Shown here one piece after another: positions 62,848 through 64,000 of a stretch of DNA of 64,000 nucleotides. The position numbers and the translations under genes were made by a program. Location: positions 1,984,001 to 2,048,000 of the forward strand of contig NZ_AP012273.1 of NCBI RefSeq assembly GCF_000828615.1, read 5' to 3'. Position 1 is the first letter of the stretch. The number at the start of each line of letters is the position of its first letter. The DNA comes from Thiolapillus brandeum. Its GTDB lineage: Bacteria; Pseudomonadota; Gammaproteobacteria; Chromatiales; Chromatiaceae. Under the pieces are notes generated by a model. It worked only from the letters and a program-made list of their open reading frames with translations, did no database searches and was not told the DNA's origin.

Positions 62848-64000
62848 ATGGCATCAGACGACTCCAAACCATTGGCCTTTGAGCAAATAGAAAAGGTCCA
62901 AATAGACGCCGACAAACTACAGGAAGGCATGTTTGTCTGCGAACTGGATCGACCCTGGACTGAATCTCCCTTTGTTTTCCAGGGATTCATGCTCACCAGC
63001 CAGAAAGATGTCATGCGTGTGCGGGAATGCTGCGAATGGGTCTACATCGATGTTAAAAAGTCTGTGCGCTTCAAGCCCGGCCAACCCGGGAATCCCGTTA
63101 CCCCGACATCCGGGGAAAAACCTCTGTTCAAGCCCAGTTTCAGCGCCATAGCCGTTGACAGTCCGGAAACGCCAGGGAAGCAACACGGATTCCTGGGGAA
63201 AGTCAGCCAAATACTGAAAAAGGGAGCTGCATCCCACCGCGACAAGGATTTTCCCCTGGCCCTCAAGAGCTCTGTGGAAACCAGAGTTCACACCAACAAA
63301 CTGGTGAAATCCATCATGGGTGAAATCCGTCTGGGCAAAAGTATCGATACCCCCGCTGCCAAGGAAGCCGTGGCTGCCTGTGTAGACAATGTCATGATGA
63401 ATCAGGATGCCGGCCTGTTGCTCACCCGCCTGCGCAACAAGGACGAATATACATCGGAACACAGCCTCAACGTCGCCATTATCTCTATTGCCTTTGGCCG
63501 CCATCTTGGCATGAATCGCAAGGAACTCAACGTGGTGGGGCTATGTGGGTTGCTGCACGACATGGGCAAGATGCTCACTCCTCTCGACATTCTCAACAAG
63601 CCCGGCAGACTGAACGATGAAGAGATGGAAATCATGAAGCGCCATCCCGCCGATGGAAGGGAAATCCTACTGGACACACGGGAGGTCATGGATACGGTTA
63701 TCGACACGGCCTTCGGCCACCACGAACGGCTCAATGGCAAGGGTTATCCCCGCGGCATTGGCGGCAGTGAAATTCCCCTGTATACCCGCATCGTGAGCAT
63801 TGCCGATGTATATGATGCGATTACCGGGGATCGCATCTACCGGCAGGGGGAAACTGCTGAAACGGCTCTGGGCATCCTGCACCGAAGCGCAGGTAACGCC
63901 TTCGATGAATCACTGGTGATCAAGTTCATCCAGACCATCGGCACCTATCCACTCGGCACTGTGGTGGAAATGACCAATGGCGAAGTAGGTATCGTTGTAG
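62848..64000 (+). CDS. HD-GYP c-di-GMP phosphodiesterase, DUF3391-type (partial, right edge)
   Basis: At least 384 codons, no stop in the window. The N-terminal part is a DUF3391-like domain (VQIDADKLQEGMFVCELDRP, WVYIDVKKSVRFKPG). The HD-GYP domain starts near residue 190 with HSLNVAIISIAFGRHLGM, followed by VGLCGLLHDMGKMLTPLDIL, MKRHPADGREILL and GHHERLNGKGYPRGIGG. Both HD and GYP motifs are intact, so it should hydrolyse c-di-GMP to GMP or pGpG. The start ATG 62848 has a weak Shine-Dalgarno. Confidence 0.92.
   Translation, partial: MASDDSKPLAFEQIEKVQIDADKLQEGMFVCELDRPWTESPFVFQGFMLTSQKDVMRVRECCEWVYIDVKKSVRFKPGQPGNPVTPTSGEKPLFKPSFSAIAVDSPETPGKQHGFLGKVSQILKKGAASHRDKDFPLALKSSVETRVHTNKLVKSIMGEIRLGKSIDTPAAKEAVAACVDNVMMNQDAGLLLTRLRNKDEYTSEHSLNVAIISIAFGRHLGMNRKELNVVGLCGLLHDMGKMLTPLDILNKPGRLNDEEMEIMKRHPADGREILLDTREVMDTVIDTAFGHHERLNGKGYPRGIGGSEIPLYTRIVSIADVYDAITGDRIYRQGETAETALGILHRSAGNAFDESLVIKFIQTIGTYPLGTVVEMTNGEVGIVV

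Overview
The window looks like a chromosomal stretch of a free-living gammaproteobacterium of moderate GC content. The evidence is the rpsP-rimM-trmD-rplS block, the ilvBHC, pssA and leuA genes, the MoxR-DUF58-Bat operon, and proteins for a Gram-negative envelope: a lipid-A-type glycosyltransferase, a lipoprotein and many Sec signal peptides. Secreted multiheme and monoheme cytochromes c, abundant c-di-GMP proteins (GGDEF/EAL, TPR-GGDEF, HD-GYP) and two-component signalling suggest a respiratory, possibly sulfur-oxidising relative of the Chromatiales-like lineages. That placement is inference only. No phage, plasmid, transposase gene or CRISPR array was seen.

Layout. 1-2.6 kb: the 5' part of rnr (minus strand, running off the left edge), a macro-domain protein and a tRNA-Leu(CAG) with its terminator. 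2.6-5.9 kb: a minus-strand GT39 / TVP38 / GT2 envelope-glycosylation group. 6.2-9.3 kb: a secreted PEBP protein, two membrane proteins, rimI and a family 4 uracil-DNA glycosylase. 9.3-21.8 kb: leuA preceded by an apparent leucine-rich leader peptide, a PAS-GAF-GGDEF-EAL protein, pssA, an opposing RND exporter fused to a cyclic-nucleotide-binding domain with a coupled secreted protein, then ilvC, ilvH and ilvB. 22-28.3 kb: two small envelope genes, an OmpR-type regulator whose histidine kinase is split by an in-frame TAG, and a nine-heme cytochrome. 28.5-31.6 kb: glyoxalase, thioredoxin-like protein, acyltransferase, DUF4124 protein and lipase. 31.7-38.4 kb: potassium transport (TrkH, a voltage-gated-type channel with an RCK domain, a TrkA-like protein) with unrelated small genes between. 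38.4-45.6 kb: ankyrin lipoprotein, Na/Pi cotransporter, sbcB and the ribosomal block. 45.8-51.5 kb: YHS and DoxX-like proteins and a tightly overlapping five-gene cluster. 51.5-54.2 kb: a membrane protein, a 71-aa helical protein and a TPR-GGDEF protein. 54.3-62.3 kb: the MoxR/Bat operon. The right edge carries a truncated HD-GYP protein.

The best candidate for an undescribed system is 46777-51547: a GAD/CSAD-type PLP decarboxylase, a cysteine-dioxygenase-like protein, two ATP-grasp ligases (one resembling the cyanophycin-synthetase ligase) and an MFS transporter, all with overlapping start and stop codons. The first two could convert cysteine to hypotaurine. The ligases could then attach it, or a related amine, to another acid, and the transporter could export the product.

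Three families of non-coding repeat are also visible. One is a ~165-bp four-hairpin element with five near-complete copies, each placed so that its right end lies at, or 1-3 nt beyond, a stop codon; its terminal TTAA or TTA often supplies the stop. The other two are single MITE-like elements, at 25378-25594 and 62518-62803. A 43-unit, 9-bp minisatellite encodes a Gln/Asn tract inside the BatB/BatC fusion.
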